DNA of 64,000 bases from Rhizobium binae (GTDB lineage Bacteria; Pseudomonadota; Alphaproteobacteria; Rhizobiales; Rhizobiaceae), in contig NZ_CP071609.1 of assembly GCF_017357225.1 (NCBI RefSeq), positions 1-64,000 of the forward strand, written 5' to 3'. Under the pieces are notes generated by a model. It was not told where the DNA came from, did not search any database, and was given only the letters and a program-made list of their open reading frames with translations. Of this stretch, positions 29,082 to 39,216 are shown one piece after another (positions within the stretch are counted from its first letter, which is position 1; the number at the start of each line of letters is the position of its first letter). The position numbers and the translations under genes were made by a program.

Positions 29082-30263
29082 TCACATCGCTTCCACGCAC
29101 ATGGCGACACCCATGCCGCCACCGATGCACAGGGTCGCAAGACCCTTGGAAACGCCGCGGCGCTTCATTTCAAAGAGCAGCGTGTTGAGGACGCGGGCAC
29201 CGGAAGCGCCGATCGGGTGGCCGATGGCTATGGCGCCGCCATTGACGTTGACGATCGACGTATCCCAGCCGAGAACCTTGTTGACGGCGCACGCCTGCGC
29301 CGCGAAGGCCTCGTTGGCTTCGACGAGTTCAACAGCGCCGACCGACCAGCCGGCCTTTTCCAGCGCCTTGCGCGAGGCGGGAATAGGGCCTGTGCCCATG
29401 ATCTGCGGATCAACGCCGGCCGTCGCCCAGGAGACGATACGCGCCAGCGGCTGGATGCCACGGCGCCCGGCTTCAGCCTCGCTCATCAAAAGGGTTGCAG
29501 CCGCGCCGTCGTTCAAGCCCGAGGCATTGGCGGCGGTGACAGTGCCTTCCTTGTCGAAGGCCGGGCGCAGCTTGGTCATTGATTCCAGAGTTGCACCATG
29601 GCGGATATATTCGTCCTGGTCGACGGTGACGTCACCCTTGCGGCCCCTGACGACGAACGGAACGATCTCGTCAGCGAAGCGGCCCGCCTTCTGGGCAGCT
29701 TCCGCCTTATTCTGCGACGCCAGCGCAAACTGATCCTGCTCCTCCCGGGTCAGCTGCCACTTCTTGGCGACGTTCTCGGCGGTCGTTCCCATGTGGTAGC
29801 CGTAGAAGGCGTCCGTCAGGCCATCCTTGATCATCGTGTCGATCATCTTCAAGTCGCCCATCTTCACGCCGCCACGCAGGTGCGCGCAATGCGGTGCCAT
29901 CGACATCGACTCCATGCCGCCGGCAATGATGATTTTCGCATCGCCGGATGCGATCTGCTGCATGCCAAGCGCGACTGCCCTCAGACCCGAACCGCAGAGT
30001 TGGTTCATGCCCCAGGCCGTCTTTTCTGGCGGAATGCCGGCCTTCATGGCCGCCTGGCGGGCCGGGTTCTGGCCTTCGCCTGCCTGCAGCACCTGACCGA
30101 GGATCACTTCATCAACCTCGCTCGCTTCGACGCCGGCGCGCTCCAGCACAGCCTTGATGACGGCGGCGCCGAGTTCATGCGCTGGCGTATTGGCAAACGA
30201 ACCGTTGAAGGAACCAACGGCGGTGCGTGCCGCGCTGGCGATGACGATGGATGGGGTGCTCAT
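29082..30263 (-). CDS. Acetyl-CoA acetyltransferase (thiolase)
   Basis: A 393-residue biosynthetic/degradative thiolase (PhaA/AtoB type). The acyl-accepting Cys is in [14 protein letters not shown] near residue 89, the His in [15 protein letters not shown], and the second Cys in [12 protein letters not shown] near the C-terminus. It cleaves acetoacetyl-CoA to two acetyl-CoA or does the reverse. GGAGGAG precedes the ATG. With the CoA-transferase genes just upstream in the transcript it forms a complete acetoacetate-to-acetyl-CoA route. Confidence 0.93.
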   Translation of the reverse strand: MSTPSIVIASAARTAVGSFNGSFANTPAHELGAAVIKAVLERAGVEASEVDEVILGQVLQAGEGQNPARQAAMKAGIPPEKTAWGMNQLCGSGLRAVALGMQQIASGDAKIIIAGGMESMSMAPHCAHLRGGVKMGDLKMIDTMIKDGLTDAFYGYHMGTTAENVAKKWQLTREEQDQFALASQNKAEAAQKAGRFADEIVPFVVRGRKGDVTVDQDEYIRHGATLESMTKLRPAFDKEGTVTAANASGLNDGAAATLLMSEAEAGRRGIQPLARIVSWATAGVDPQIMGTGPIPASRKALEKAGWSVGAVELVEANEAFAAQACAVNKVLGWDTSIVNVNGGAIAIGHPIGASGARVLNTLLFEMKRRGVSKGLATLCIGGGMGVAMCVEAM

Positions 30264-30317
30264 GACAGCTCCTCCGCTTCTGGTTGGTTTGGAATAGTTC
30301 GGACGTAGAGCACCAGA

Positions 30318-30950
30318 TCAGTTGACGATCGTTGCGTCTGTTGCGGCGCGCAGTTCATTGTCAGTGATGCCATCGGCAAGCTCCACGAGCCTTAAGCCAC
30401 CTTCGACCACATCCAGCACGCCGAGATTGGTGATGATCCGGTCAACCACGCCTTTGCCGGTCAGCGGCAGGGTGCAGGCCTTCAGCACCTTGGAGTCGCC
30501 AACCTTGTTCGTGTGATCCATGACGACCACCACGCGCTTGACTCCGGCGACCAGGTCCATGGCGCCGCCCATGCCCTTGACGAGCTTGCCGGGGATCATC
30601 CAGTTGGCGAGGTCACCGTTTTCGGCCACTTCCATGGCGCCGAGGATCGCCATGGCGATCTTGCCGCCGCGGATCATCGCAAAGCTTTGTGCCGAGTCGA
30701 AGAAGGCCGAATGTGGCAGTGCCGTTACAGTCTGCTTGCCAGCGTTGATCAAGTCCGCGTCGATTGCCTCCTCGATCGGGAACGGACCGATACCGAGCAG
30801 GCCGTTCTCCGACTGCAGCGTCACATGGACACCCTCGGGAATATAATTGGCCACAAGCGTGGGAATACCGATACCGAGATTGACATAGGTGCCGTCCTGT
30901 AGTTCGCGTGCAGCCCGAGCTGCCATCTGGTTCCTGTCCCAAGCCATCAT
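30318..30950 (-). CDS. 3-oxoacid CoA-transferase, subunit B
   Basis: A 210-residue beta subunit. The catalytic Glu lies in [14 protein letters not shown], and [19 protein letters not shown] is also characteristic. It moves CoA from succinyl-CoA or acetyl-CoA to a 3-oxoacid such as acetoacetate or 3-oxoadipate. The ATG at 30950 has GGGGAGAG about five bases upstream; an earlier in-frame start lies in the subunit A end. It is separated from subunit A by ten bases, as expected for a heteromeric enzyme. Confidence 0.92.
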   Translation of the reverse strand: MMAWDRNQMAARAARELQDGTYVNLGIGIPTLVANYIPEGVHVTLQSENGLLGIGPFPIEEAIDADLINAGKQTVTALPHSAFFDSAQSFAMIRGGKIAMAILGAMEVAENGDLANWMIPGKLVKGMGGAMDLVAGVKRVVVVMDHTNKVGDSKVLKACTLPLTGKGVVDRIITNLGVLDVVEGGLRLVELADGITDNELRAATDATIVN

Positions 30951-30960
30951 GTCTCTCCCC

Positions 30961-31659
30961 TCAAGCCGCCGCGCGGGTCGTGCGCTGTTCAATTCGTTTT
31001 TCGTGTTTGCCCTGGATCAGCCGGTGTACATAGATCCCCGGCAGGTGGATCTGATCCGGATCGAGGCTTCCGGCCGGCACGATCTCCTCGACCTCGGCAA
31101 CACAGATCTTGCCGCAGGTGGCGGCTGGCGGATTGAAATTGCGGGCGGTTTTGCGGAAGACAAGATTACCGGTCGTGTCTGCTTTCCAAGCCTTGATAAT
31201 CGACAGATCGGCAACGATGCCGGTCTCGAGTACATAGACCTCGCCGTTGAAGGTCTTCAATTCCTTGCCTTCGGCAACGACCGTGCCGACGCCGGTCTTG
31301 GTGTAGAAGCCAGCAATGCCGGCGCCGCCTGCTCGCATGCGCTCGGCGAGCGTCCCCTGCGGATTGAATTCGAGCTCCAATTCGCCGCTCAGATACTGCC
31401 GCATGAACTCGGCGTTCTCGCCAACATAGGACGAGATCATCTTTCTGATCTGCTTCGTTTTCAAAAGCATGCCGAGGCCGAAGTCGTCGACGCCGCAATT
31501 GTTGGAGGCGATCGTCAGGTCCTTCGCGCCAGCCTCGCGAACGGCAGCGATCAACAGCTCCGGAATACCACAAAGACCGAAGCCGCCGGCCGCGAGAAAC
31601 ATCCCGTCGAACAGCAAGCCATCAAGGGCTGCCTGCGGGCTCTCGTAGATCTTGTTCAT
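30961..31659 (-). CDS. 3-oxoacid CoA-transferase, subunit A
   Basis: A 232-residue alpha subunit with the family pattern [47 protein letters not shown] and [22 protein letters not shown] lies just before the ATG. It pairs with the subunit B gene immediately downstream. An aldehyde dehydrogenase lies upstream and a thiolase downstream on the same strand, so the run 33148 to 28570 may convert an aldehyde-derived acid to acetyl-CoA. The true 3-oxoacid is not evident. Confidence 0.92.
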   Translation of the reverse strand: MNKIYESPQAALDGLLFDGMFLAAGGFGLCGIPELLIAAVREAGAKDLTIASNNCGVDDFGLGMLLKTKQIRKMISSYVGENAEFMRQYLSGELELEFNPQGTLAERMRAGGAGIAGFYTKTGVGTVVAEGKELKTFNGEVYVLETGIVADLSIIKAWKADTTGNLVFRKTARNFNPPAATCGKICVAEVEEIVPAGSLDPDQIHLPGIYVHRLIQGKHEKRIEQRTTRAAA

Positions 31660-31738
31660 AATCTCCCCCTTAAGTCTGGCATAGGCAGCTTTTCGCGTGC
31701 GCTTGTCGTCGGCAAGAGCCCACCCTGCGTGCGGGTGC

Positions 31739-33148
31739 TCACCCCCGATTGATGCAAACGACCTTCGGCTGGGTCATGTCCTCGTAGGCGAAGCGAACGC
31801 CTTCGCGACCCATGCTGCCGTACTTGAAGCCGCCGAAGGGCATGGCGTCGAAGCGGTAGTCTGAGGAGTCATTGATCATCACCCCACCGGCCTCGATTCG
31901 GTTGGCGGCGTCGAGCGCTACATTGATATCGTTGGTGAAGATCCCGGCATGAAGGCTGTAGTCCGGATCGTTGGCCATCTCGATCGCCTCATCGAGAGTT
32001 TCGAAAGGCGCGAGCATGACCACCGGCGCAAACACTTCCTCATGCCACAGACGGCAGGTCAGCGGCGTGCCTTCAAGCACCGTCGGGTGATACAGCGAAC
32101 CCTCGTGATAATTGCCGCAAAGCAGTTTGGCGCCGGCCTTGATGGCCTCCGTGACAGCCGCTTCGGTACGTTCCGCGACTTGGGCAGAGATCATCGGGCC
32201 AACGTCGGTGTCCTCCTGCAGGGGATCGCCCGCCTTGAGTGTCTTCGTTGCTGCGACAAACGCATCGCGGAAGTGGCTGTAGAGCGAGGACTGGATCAGG
32301 ATGCGCTGTGCACCGATGCAGTTTTGCCCCGCGGCCCAGAAGGCGCCAGAGACGCAACTCTCAACCGCCTTGTCGAAGTCGCAATCATGCATGACGATAA
32401 CGGGCGCATTGCCGCCGAGCTCCATGGCAAGCTTCTTTAAGCCAGCCGCGCGGCTGATCGCTTCGCCCGTGGCAAAGCCACCGGTAAAAGACACCATCCT
32501 CACCTCGCGTGCAGTGATCATTGCGGTCACCAGCTCTCTGTCACCATGCGAGATGGTGATGACCTCCTCGGGTAGGCCAGCTTCCCGTAGTGCTTCGACC
32601 AGCTTGATCGCCGAGAATGGAGTGAGGTTCGATGGCTTAAGTAACACCGCATTGCCGCCGGCGATTGCCGGGCCGAGCTTATGAGCGACCAGGTTCAGGG
32701 GATCGTTGTAGGGTGTAATAGCGGTTATAATACCGAGCGGTTCTCGGGTGAACCAGCCCTGGCGTTGTTCCGAGCCTGTAAAGGCATCGAAGGGTACGAT
32801 CTCGCCGGCATTGCGCTTTGCTTCTTCCGCCGACAGTTTCAGCGTATTGACGCAGCGGAACACTTCCTTGCGCGCCTGGACGATCGTCTTGCCGGCTTCG
32901 CGAACAATGGTTTCGGCAAAGGCGTTGCTGCAGCTTTCGATAATCCGAGCGGCCCCTTCCAGGATGCTCGCCCGCTTGTGCCGCGGCAGATTTCGAGAGA
33001 TCTCGGCGCCGCGGCGGGCAATTTCCAGCAGGCGATCGATTTCTGCAGGGTCGGTTGCCTCGACCGTTCCAAGTAGCGCCCCGTCATAGGGGCTGTGAAC
33101 AGAGATCGGCGCCGGGCTGATTTTGACATGGAGTTTGGTGGCAGTCAT
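31739..33148 (-). CDS. Aldehyde dehydrogenase family protein
   Basis: A 469-residue NAD(P)+-dependent aldehyde dehydrogenase. Motifs are [44 protein letters not shown] (Glu base), [12 protein letters not shown] (nucleophile Cys) and [11 protein letters not shown]. The NDPLN in place of NFP and the short N-terminus resemble the lactaldehyde / phosphonoacetaldehyde / GapN-like branches more than GabD. It lies upstream of the CoA-transferase and downstream of a broken aminotransferase, so it may once have oxidised the semialdehyde made by that enzyme. Confidence 0.87.
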   Translation of the reverse strand: MTATKLHVKISPAPISVHSPYDGALLGTVEATDPAEIDRLLEIARRGAEISRNLPRHKRASILEGAARIIESCSNAFAETIVREAGKTIVQARKEVFRCVNTLKLSAEEAKRNAGEIVPFDAFTGSEQRQGWFTREPLGIITAITPYNDPLNLVAHKLGPAIAGGNAVLLKPSNLTPFSAIKLVEALREAGLPEEVITISHGDRELVTAMITAREVRMVSFTGGFATGEAISRAAGLKKLAMELGGNAPVIVMHDCDFDKAVESCVSGAFWAAGQNCIGAQRILIQSSLYSHFRDAFVAATKTLKAGDPLQEDTDVGPMISAQVAERTEAAVTEAIKAGAKLLCGNYHEGSLYHPTVLEGTPLTCRLWHEEVFAPVVMLAPFETLDEAIEMANDPDYSLHAGIFTNDINVALDAANRIEAGGVMINDSSDYRFDAMPFGGFKYGSMGREGVRFAYEDMTQPKVVCINRG

Positions 33149-33299
33149 ATTGCCAGGTCCCTATTCCTCATGGGCCCCCTTCGGGAGGTCGCGTTTATCT
33201 TCAAGGCAAAGGTGGCACCCTGCCCTGTTCCGGTTTCATGCAGTCGTTGAGCACAAGCCCTGGCGGCCGGCATCACCGGCCACCAACCTCAAATATCAA

Positions 33300-34021
33300 T
33301 CAGAGCTTCTGGCCGGCACGAACCAGGTCGTCCATGACCAAGCGCACTGCCTTCTCGGCAATGGAGACGATCTCGTCGATCTCTGCCTTTGTCGTGACAA
33401 GCGGCGGTGCGAAGCCGAGGATGTCACCATGCGGCATGGCGCGGGCAATCAGACCACCGTCGCGAGCGGCCTTCGACACACGTGCACCAACCTTCAGCGA
33501 CGGATCGAAACGGGTCTTGCTTTCGCGGTCCCCGACGAACTCGATGGCCCCCATCAGGCCAACGCCGCGCACTTCGCCGACGATCGGCAGCTGAGCGAAC
33601 TTCTCCTTGAGCTGCGCCTGGAAATACGCGCCGACCTCGCGCGCGTTCCCCGGCAGATCTTCCTTCCCGACGATGTCGAGAACCGCATTGGCTGCAGCCG
33701 CACCGATCGGGTGGCCGGAATAGGTATAGCCATGCGAGAAGGCGCCGACCCTGTCGGCTCCGTCTTCCAGGCAAGGCGGTAGGCTTGGCGCGAGATCGCG
33801 TCCGCCACCTCGGTACGGCCATAGCCGACATTGACGCAGTAAAGGCCGGCGAAGCCATCAATGAGCTGATTGCCATGCGCGTCCTGGATGCGGATACCCT
33901 TGCCCGTCTCAACAATCGTCGGCTCGCCAAGCTTGCCGCTGGCAAAATCCTTCAGCTGCGTGAACGGATGCAGGACCGAGTTGCGGTCCTTCTCGGCGAT
34001 GTCCTTGATGTTGATGGTCAC
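33300..34021 (-). pseudogene. Class III aminotransferase, internally deleted and frameshifted
   Basis: The first 85 or so codons (from 34021) encode a normal N-terminus ending GYGRTEVADAISRQAYRLA. At about 33767 the sequence jumps, in another frame, to EDGADRVGAFSHGYTYSGHP and runs to a normal C-terminus (FDPSLKVGARVSKAARDGG, GFAPPLVTTKAEIDEIV) ending at 33300. A full enzyme is about 450 residues, so roughly 230-240 codons are missing, including the PLP lysine and the DEV segment. Neither frame can give an active enzyme. It is divergent from an Lrp regulator that probably controlled it, and upstream of an aldehyde dehydrogenase and CoA-transferase. Confidence 0.88.
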
Positions 34022-34211
34022 TGAAATATCCTTCCTGTAGCTGATATCATTTCATGGAACGACCGAGGGCCACGCAATGCGTCAGCCGGATGGTTCGCCC
34101 CTCAATTCGCGTATCAATGTGCAGGTAATCCGCCGCCGGTTGACTGCAAATATCCAAGTGTCTATGCAGGATTTCAGCGTAATTTTCCCATTCTCGCAGG
34201 ATTGATAAGCC

Positions 34212-34676
34212 ATGGAACTCGATCGCGCCGACATTGTGCTCCTCAGTGCCGTCCAAGAAAATAACAGGCTCACGTCCGAGGAACTGGCGGAGCGCGCGAA
34301 CCTGTCTCCGACTGCCTGCCAGCGACGGCTCAAGCGTCTGCGCGCCGAAGGCGTCATTGAAGCGGACGTCTCGATCGTCTCCCCGAAGGCCGTCGGCAGA
34401 CACGTCACCGTTGTGGTTCTCGTATCTCTTGAGCGCGAGAGGGCTGACATCATCGATCGTTTTAAGTCCGCAATCAGAAAGACGCGCGAGGTCATGATTG
34501 GATACTACGTTACCGGAGATGCCGATTTCCTGCTCGTGGTCACTGCAAAGGACATGGAAGACTACGAACAGTTCACACGGCGCTTTTTCTACGAGAATAA
34601 TGACATCAAGGGATTCAAGACGATGGTGGTCATGGATCGAGTGAAAGCCGGCTTCGCGTTCCCTATTGAAAGTTAA
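34212..34676 (+). CDS. Lrp/AsnC-family regulator (copy A)
   Basis: A 154-residue Lrp-type regulator with helix-turn-helix NNRLTSEELAERANLSPTAC and a RAM domain (YYVTGDADFLLVVTAKDMED). It diverges from the broken aminotransferase gene, suggesting that operon was its target. By eye it is roughly four-fifths identical to copy B at 59442-59906, which also lies in a cluster with an aldehyde dehydrogenase and a class III aminotransferase. Its ligand is probably an amino acid. Confidence 0.88.
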   Translation: MELDRADIVLLSAVQENNRLTSEELAERANLSPTACQRRLKRLRAEGVIEADVSIVSPKAVGRHVTVVVLVSLERERADIIDRFKSAIRKTREVMIGYYVTGDADFLLVVTAKDMEDYEQFTRRFFYENNDIKGFKTMVVMDRVKAGFAFPIES

Positions 34677-34787
34677 AGCCCTGATCGACAGCTCTGATCC
34701 ACCTAAGATAAGGACCTCGGTTGACGGGGTGTCGTGCGTTGACAGCAATTTTTACCCGGCCGTCCTAGGGCTCGAATGCCGCTTATC

Positions 34788-34843
34788 TCAGGGCTGCTTT
34801 CAGCCCTGAAGGTCTGTTCCTACTGAACCGACCCGGTCGGTTC
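34788..34843. terminator. Two hairpins between convergent genes
   Basis: TCAGGGCTG at 34788-34796 pairs with CAGCCCTGA at 34801-34809 around a 4-base loop. A second palindrome, GAACCGACC / GGTCGGTTC, spans 34825-34843 and overlaps the CocE stop codon. They lie between the forward Lrp gene and the reverse CocE gene and may act as a two-way terminator. Neither has a T-run, so the call is tentative. Confidence 0.4.
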
Positions 34844-36662
34844 ATCGCTCAACAACCGGGATATCGATGTAGCAACCTGCGACACCGCGATAAAATTGGA
34901 GTTCGGGCACGTCTCCGTCTGCGGGCACATTGGCGAATGAAGTGCTCTCACTTCCCGCAAGACATACCCTCAGCCTGTAGCCGGCCGGCAGGAGCGCCGA
35001 TATGGGAAGTAACGTAAATGCCAACTTTGCTGGTCGACCGGGTACCAGAGGCTCGAAATCACTTTTCAAGTAGCTCTGCTGGGGACCTAAAACACTCAAA
35101 GGCGAACCCTTCCAAACTTTGCGGTGGGAGCCGCGCAACACTCCCTCTGTGAGATAGCAGGAAACCCCATCCGGCCTTACCGCCTCCAGATAGACGAAGA
35201 AGATACCATCTTCGCGAGTCGAGGAAACATTCAACTCCGCGATGGGATGTCCGGTGATTTCGAGGTCTCGTTCCAAGGGTGTGCTGGTGTAGGTCAGGCG
35301 TGAGGCCGCATACTGTTGCCGATCACCGTAATTCACTTCGCCAGTGCCAGTCCCGCCGTTGGTGTCCCACCTGTTAGTGAGCACGTCCCCAAACTCACGG
35401 TCGACCTGCAGCAAGTCGAAGCCGCTTTCCTCGGGCGAGGAAGCCAGGCGCGAGCCACTTGCTATGTACCAGCGCTGGCGCGTGGCCGGAACTGGCCACG
35501 AACGGGTCGATTTCCAGGCACCCTCGCCGCACGTGTAGTAGTGGATGATCTTGTCAGGCTGGCTCAAAGCTCCGCCGTCAAGGCACCCCTTCATGAATAT
35601 AAAGTCATTTGCCTGCTGGCTCACCATGGTTGGAACGAGATCGTCAACGTCGGGACGGAGCGGGTCGTAGGCTTTGCGGCCACAGTGGTTCCAGGGGCCG
35701 ATGATCACGTTCATCGGATTCGACTGAAGCAGAAATCGTCGAATTGAGCCCTGCGCCGCCCCGGAATCGAACCAACTGCTCCAGTTTTGTATCGGGACTC
35801 CAGACTTAGAGATAAGGTCCGCGGCGGCTTGCGGCGAAAAATCAAATCCGGAAATCTGGCTTAACCATTCATCCCTACAAGTAACTTTGCTCACGGATAT
35901 GAAGGAAGGTGCCTGCCCATGCTCGAGCAAGGCAGCAGCCAGCTCCGCCTCGCTTCCAACTGGACGAATGCCCGCGCGAAGAGTGCTGGACCGATTAGAA
36001 TTATCCTTGCTGTTCTCATCCCTGTTCAGCGATTCCACCAATTCGCTCCACCTGTCGAGCGTGAGGTTGGGAGCACCGCCAGGCCAAGTCTCAAAAAAGA
36101 TATCGTAATCGACATATCTCGGCACGATTCCCTTCAGCGCCGAATGGTTCCTCGAGGCGATGAGATCTGCGGAGTTCGCCGTGTAAGACATGCCATACGC
36201 GACCACATTGCCTGTGGACCATGGCTGAGCTGCGATCCAGTCTAAAACGTAGCTGAAGTCCAGGATTTCCTCGCGCGATCGGTGGCCGGGCCAGACCCCG
36301 AAAGAGGCCCCGGTACCACGCACGTCTCCAACAACCACTGCGTAGCCATGCGGGACAAACAAATCGGCATAGGAATTCGAGGGGTCGCCCTTCTTGCCCC
36401 GCCCATAGCACGTCATCACCAAGATCGTGTCGCGTTTGGTGTCAGGGCTATCACCCATCGGACGGGTGACATCCAGGGCAATCCTAACGCCGTCGAGTGC
36501 GGGCACATAGACCGAGTTCAAATCGCCTAGTTTGTGCCTGCCTTCAACTACCGCATCGAGGCCCAAACGGAAGAGTGCTCGCTGTTCTTGTTGTGAGTCG
36601 GAACGAAGATCTACGTCGTTTGGCGCGCCCGCCTCGACTTGATCCTGACTGATGGCTGTCAT
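34842..36662 (-). CDS. CocE/NonD family hydrolase (S15-type)
   Basis: A 606-residue alpha/beta hydrolase with a C-terminal jelly-roll domain, as in X-Pro dipeptidyl-peptidases and cocaine esterase. The nucleophile is in YGMSYTANSADL (Ser159 from the chosen start), with Asp in SWFDSGAAQG and His in GPWNHCGRK. DVRGTGASFG supplies the oxyanion segment. The ATG at 36662 has GGAGGAG seven to eight bases upstream. No signal peptide is visible. It cleaves an ester or amide. It lies downstream of the M24/racemase operon but is separated from it by 480 bases and a hairpin, so it is probably its own unit. Confidence 0.86.
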   Translation of the reverse strand: MTAISQDQVEAGAPNDVDLRSDSQQEQRALFRLGLDAVVEGRHKLGDLNSVYVPALDGVRIALDVTRPMGDSPDTKRDTILVMTCYGRGKKGDPSNSYADLFVPHGYAVVVGDVRGTGASFGVWPGHRSREEILDFSYVLDWIAAQPWSTGNVVAYGMSYTANSADLIASRNHSALKGIVPRYVDYDIFFETWPGGAPNLTLDRWSELVESLNRDENSKDNSNRSSTLRAGIRPVGSEAELAAALLEHGQAPSFISVSKVTCRDEWLSQISGFDFSPQAAADLISKSGVPIQNWSSWFDSGAAQGSIRRFLLQSNPMNVIIGPWNHCGRKAYDPLRPDVDDLVPTMVSQQANDFIFMKGCLDGGALSQPDKIIHYYTCGEGAWKSTRSWPVPATRQRWYIASGSRLASSPEESGFDLLQVDREFGDVLTNRWDTNGGTGTGEVNYGDRQQYAASRLTYTSTPLERDLEITGHPIAELNVSSTREDGIFFVYLEAVRPDGVSCYLTEGVLRGSHRKVWKGSPLSVLGPQQSYLKSDFEPLVPGRPAKLAFTLLPISALLPAGYRLRVCLAGSESTSFANVPADGDVPELQFYRGVAGCYIDIPVVER

Positions 36663-37144
36663 GCCGCTTCTCCTCCATTGAATCATGATTCATATGTCTC
36701 ATTGGTAAGATATTTGCAACGTTCATATCACAAAGTGGGCTCACTTTTTCGCACACACCGAATGTTTTTTGAGCGTCGCGCGCTGCGGCTGGCCTCATGT
36801 CTACGGATCGAACCAGCTACGCTGAGTTGCGGCTTGAGCGGTGCAGGAGATGGACACGGGGCATCTCGCAATGCGATGAGCGCGGGTGCTATTGCAGCAG
36901 AGCCTGGCTGGGGGCAACGGCCGCCTTCGTCGGACATGCGCGCCAAGACAGCCAACGATCAACTTTGATCCGACACCACAGCGTGCGTGTCGGATCAAAG
37001 ATCGAATCTCCTCGAGGAGCTATTCTCACGTGTACCGACCTACCTAGAGCAAGCAACAGGCACCCTTACTTTATCCAGGTCTTCCAGTCGGCAAACAGAA
37101 CGGCATGCGTTAGATATTTTAGCTGCGGCATTGGAGACGTCGAT
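36663..37144. other. 480-base intergenic region with a strong hairpin
   Basis: No convincing gene is seen between the M24 gene and the CocE gene. The region holds a 14-bp perfect inverted repeat at 36963-37000 (separate entry). Its left end near 36680-36730 is AT-rich and probably carries the CocE promoter. Confidence 0.45.
36963..37000. terminator. 14-bp perfect inverted repeat, possible terminator or operator
   Basis: CTTTGATCCGACAC at 36963-36976 is repeated in reverse complement at 36987-37000, with a 10-base loop. It lies 145 bases beyond the stop of the last gene of the M24/racemase operon. That position suits a terminator, but no T-run follows on either strand, so an RNA structure or a dimeric binding site is also possible. 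Confidence 0.45.
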
Positions 37145-38326
37145 TCAGTCTATAACGAGCAGCTTGCGAGGAACGCTCGAGAGAAACTCGACCTCACCTT
37201 CAGTGATGAGAAAGCTTTCTGTGATCTCGATGCCCCAGTCGCCGTACCACAACCCTGACATGAAGTGAAACGCCATTCCTGGCTGCAGTTCAGTCCTGTC
37301 TCCTTGTCGGAAGCTTGCGGAGTTTTCTCCCCAAGCCGGAGGATAGCCGATGCCGATGGGGTAACCGGATCGGCTCGTCTTCTCAAAACCGTACCGCGCC
37401 AGCGCTCCCGAATAAGCTTTGGCGATGTCCTCACAGCAATTGCCGGCTACCGCCTTCTCAAGTCCCGCTTGCATGCCGTCCAGAACTGCAACTTCAGCGT
37501 CCAGTATCTGGACCGTCGGCTTGCCAAGATAATATGTCCTTGAAAGCGGGCAGTGGTAGCGCTTGTGCACGCCCGCAAACTCAAAGAATATGGCTTCGTC
37601 CCCGCGTATTGGCTGATCGGTCCATGTGAGGTGCGGAGCCGAAGCGTCCGCACCGGCACCCAGGTTGGGTACGCAGGCCGGATAATCCCCCCAATAGCCA
37701 TCGACACCGCGCGTTGCCACATAAGAAAGCTCGGCAATTACGTCAGACTGCCTGATCCCAGGACGCAACACCTCGGAAACTCGCTGATACATGGCCCCAA
37801 CGATTTTACCCGCACCGCGCAAATACTCGATCTCTCGAGGTGACTTCACCAGCCGCTGCCAATTAATCAGCCTATCGGCCTTCTGAAATTTTGCGTTCGG
37901 CAGTGACGCAGCAAGAGCCTCGAACGATGCAGCCGAAAAGCAAGAGCTATCTTTCTCAACGCCGATGACCGATGAGCCATGTCCTTCATCTACAATGATT
38001 GCCCCCAGAGCGGACATTGCGTGAAGGGTGTCCGATTGCACGTATTCGTCACCGTACCACTTGATCCTATCCTCGCTGATGTAGGCGGTCCGGCGGCAAC
38101 CATTTGCGTCCATTCCTCGGCCAAACCACAACGGATCATCGCTCTTTGTCACCACGACGCACTGGGGTACGTAATAGGAGCATCCGTCATAGCCGGTGAG
38201 CCAGTGCATGTTGGCCGGATCCGTAACAACCAACAGATCGATCCCGGCCTGTTCCATTGCGTTACGCGCCTTCTCCAGGCGCATCTTGTATTCGGCGAGT
38301 TCAAACCGAAGCGTTGCAACGTTCAT
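37145..38326 (-). CDS. M24-fold hydrolase, EutD/DoeA (ectoine hydrolase)-like (copy 2)
   Basis: A 393-residue protein. It resembles ectoine hydrolase closely in its landmarks: NMHWLTGYDG, RGMDANGCRRTAYI, DASAPHLTW, FFEFAGVHKRYHCPLSRT, GYPIGIGYPP, FHFMSGLW, ITESFLITE and a final VPRKLL. Canonical M24 metal ligands are absent; Glu249 of FFEFAG occupies the first ligand position. Ectoine hydrolase opens the cyclic amidine ring of ectoine. True ectoine catabolism is uncertain because its partner genes (eutB, eutC, eutE, ehu transporter) are not nearby. It is the last gene of an operon running from 42308. Confidence 0.82.
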   Translation of the reverse strand: MNVATLRFELAEYKMRLEKARNAMEQAGIDLLVVTDPANMHWLTGYDGCSYYVPQCVVVTKSDDPLWFGRGMDANGCRRTAYISEDRIKWYGDEYVQSDTLHAMSALGAIIVDEGHGSSVIGVEKDSSCFSAASFEALAASLPNAKFQKADRLINWQRLVKSPREIEYLRGAGKIVGAMYQRVSEVLRPGIRQSDVIAELSYVATRGVDGYWGDYPACVPNLGAGADASAPHLTWTDQPIRGDEAIFFEFAGVHKRYHCPLSRTYYLGKPTVQILDAEVAVLDGMQAGLEKAVAGNCCEDIAKAYSGALARYGFEKTSRSGYPIGIGYPPAWGENSASFRQGDRTELQPGMAFHFMSGLWYGDWGIEITESFLITEGEVEFLSSVPRKLLVID

Positions 38327-38348
38327 TTCTGTTCCTTCGTGAATGCTG

Positions 38349-39077
38349 TCAGGGATCTAGGTCCGGGTTCCGGCCGAGCACCGCATTGAGCGTCAGCGCG
38401 CAGAGGTCCGTGATGTCGTAGATCGGAAGCCCTGTTTTGCGCCGAAGAGCCTTCGAGACCACAGGGAACCCTGTGCACTCGAAGAGCAACATCGCAATTT
38501 CAGGATGCTGGCCGCGCAGTTGCCCAATGCACTCGCCAACCTCATGTTCGATCTGATCGAGATCAGTTCGCACGAGAGGACGAGCCACGGTATTGCGCAT
38601 GTAAATGCCGCCTTCGATCCCTCCTATGACCAAGCGCTCACGGTCGCGCACATTCTGTACATTCAATACCTCCTCGCCCAAATGCCGTGTGTCAGCGGTC
38701 AGAACGGCGAGCTTTTTTCCAGAAGCAAGCTGGCGAAGGAGAGTTGGTATGAGGAGCAGACTGGAGGTTATTACCGGCACATCCACTGCTGCGGAAATCG
38801 CGTCCTGATGACGGATCAAAAAGCCGCAGTCTCCAACAATGACGCTGGCACCTCGCTCAACGAGCCTACGGGCGGCGGTCACGCAGGCGGCTTCGAGTGA
38901 GGGATCACCGCGAATGACGCGCTCCGCGAATGCACCCTCAACGATCTCGGGGAGGATTGGAAGGCCGAATGTTTCTGGATTCAGGAGTGAGCCTTCGTGG
39001 GGAGCTACGGGGGTGCATTCGGAAAGACCCTCGTCAAGCTCAAGAATTCCAAGCGTCCCGCTGCGTTGTGAAATCAC
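38349..39077 (-). CDS. Asp/Glu/hydantoin racemase-like protein (copy 2)
   Basis: A 242-residue racemase-superfamily protein with cysteines in GDCGFLIRHQ (Cys84) and FECTGFPVVS (Cys201), which mark the two halves of the active site. The N-terminal TLGILELDEG matches TLGILELENK of the copy at 60109-60852. It lies between two M24-fold hydrolase genes in one operon, so a role in the same pathway, racemising or isomerising the opened product, is likely. The reaction itself is unproven. Confidence 0.82.
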   Translation of the reverse strand: MISQRSGTLGILELDEGLSECTPVAPHEGSLLNPETFGLPILPEIVEGAFAERVIRGDPSLEAACVTAARRLVERGASVIVGDCGFLIRHQDAISAAVDVPVITSSLLLIPTLLRQLASGKKLAVLTADTRHLGEEVLNVQNVRDRERLVIGGIEGGIYMRNTVARPLVRTDLDQIEHEVGECIGQLRGQHPEIAMLLFECTGFPVVSKALRRKTGLPIYDITDLCALTLNAVLGRNPDLDP

Positions 39078-39216
39078 AATATATTCCTTTCATTCAGATG
39101 GGCGATGCTGCTGTTTGGCAGATCTGGAAGACGACAGGAAAACGGGGACATCTGTGCGACGATTTCGGGTTCGTGAATCAGACTACTGATGAGCTCGTTC
39201 ATCTTAAGTACCAACC

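Noticed and set aside
36728..36955. A 75-codon reverse-strand frame in the spacer upstream of the CocE gene
   Set aside because: It has no recognisable domain and the wrong composition for the neighbourhood, and it overlaps the probable promoter region.
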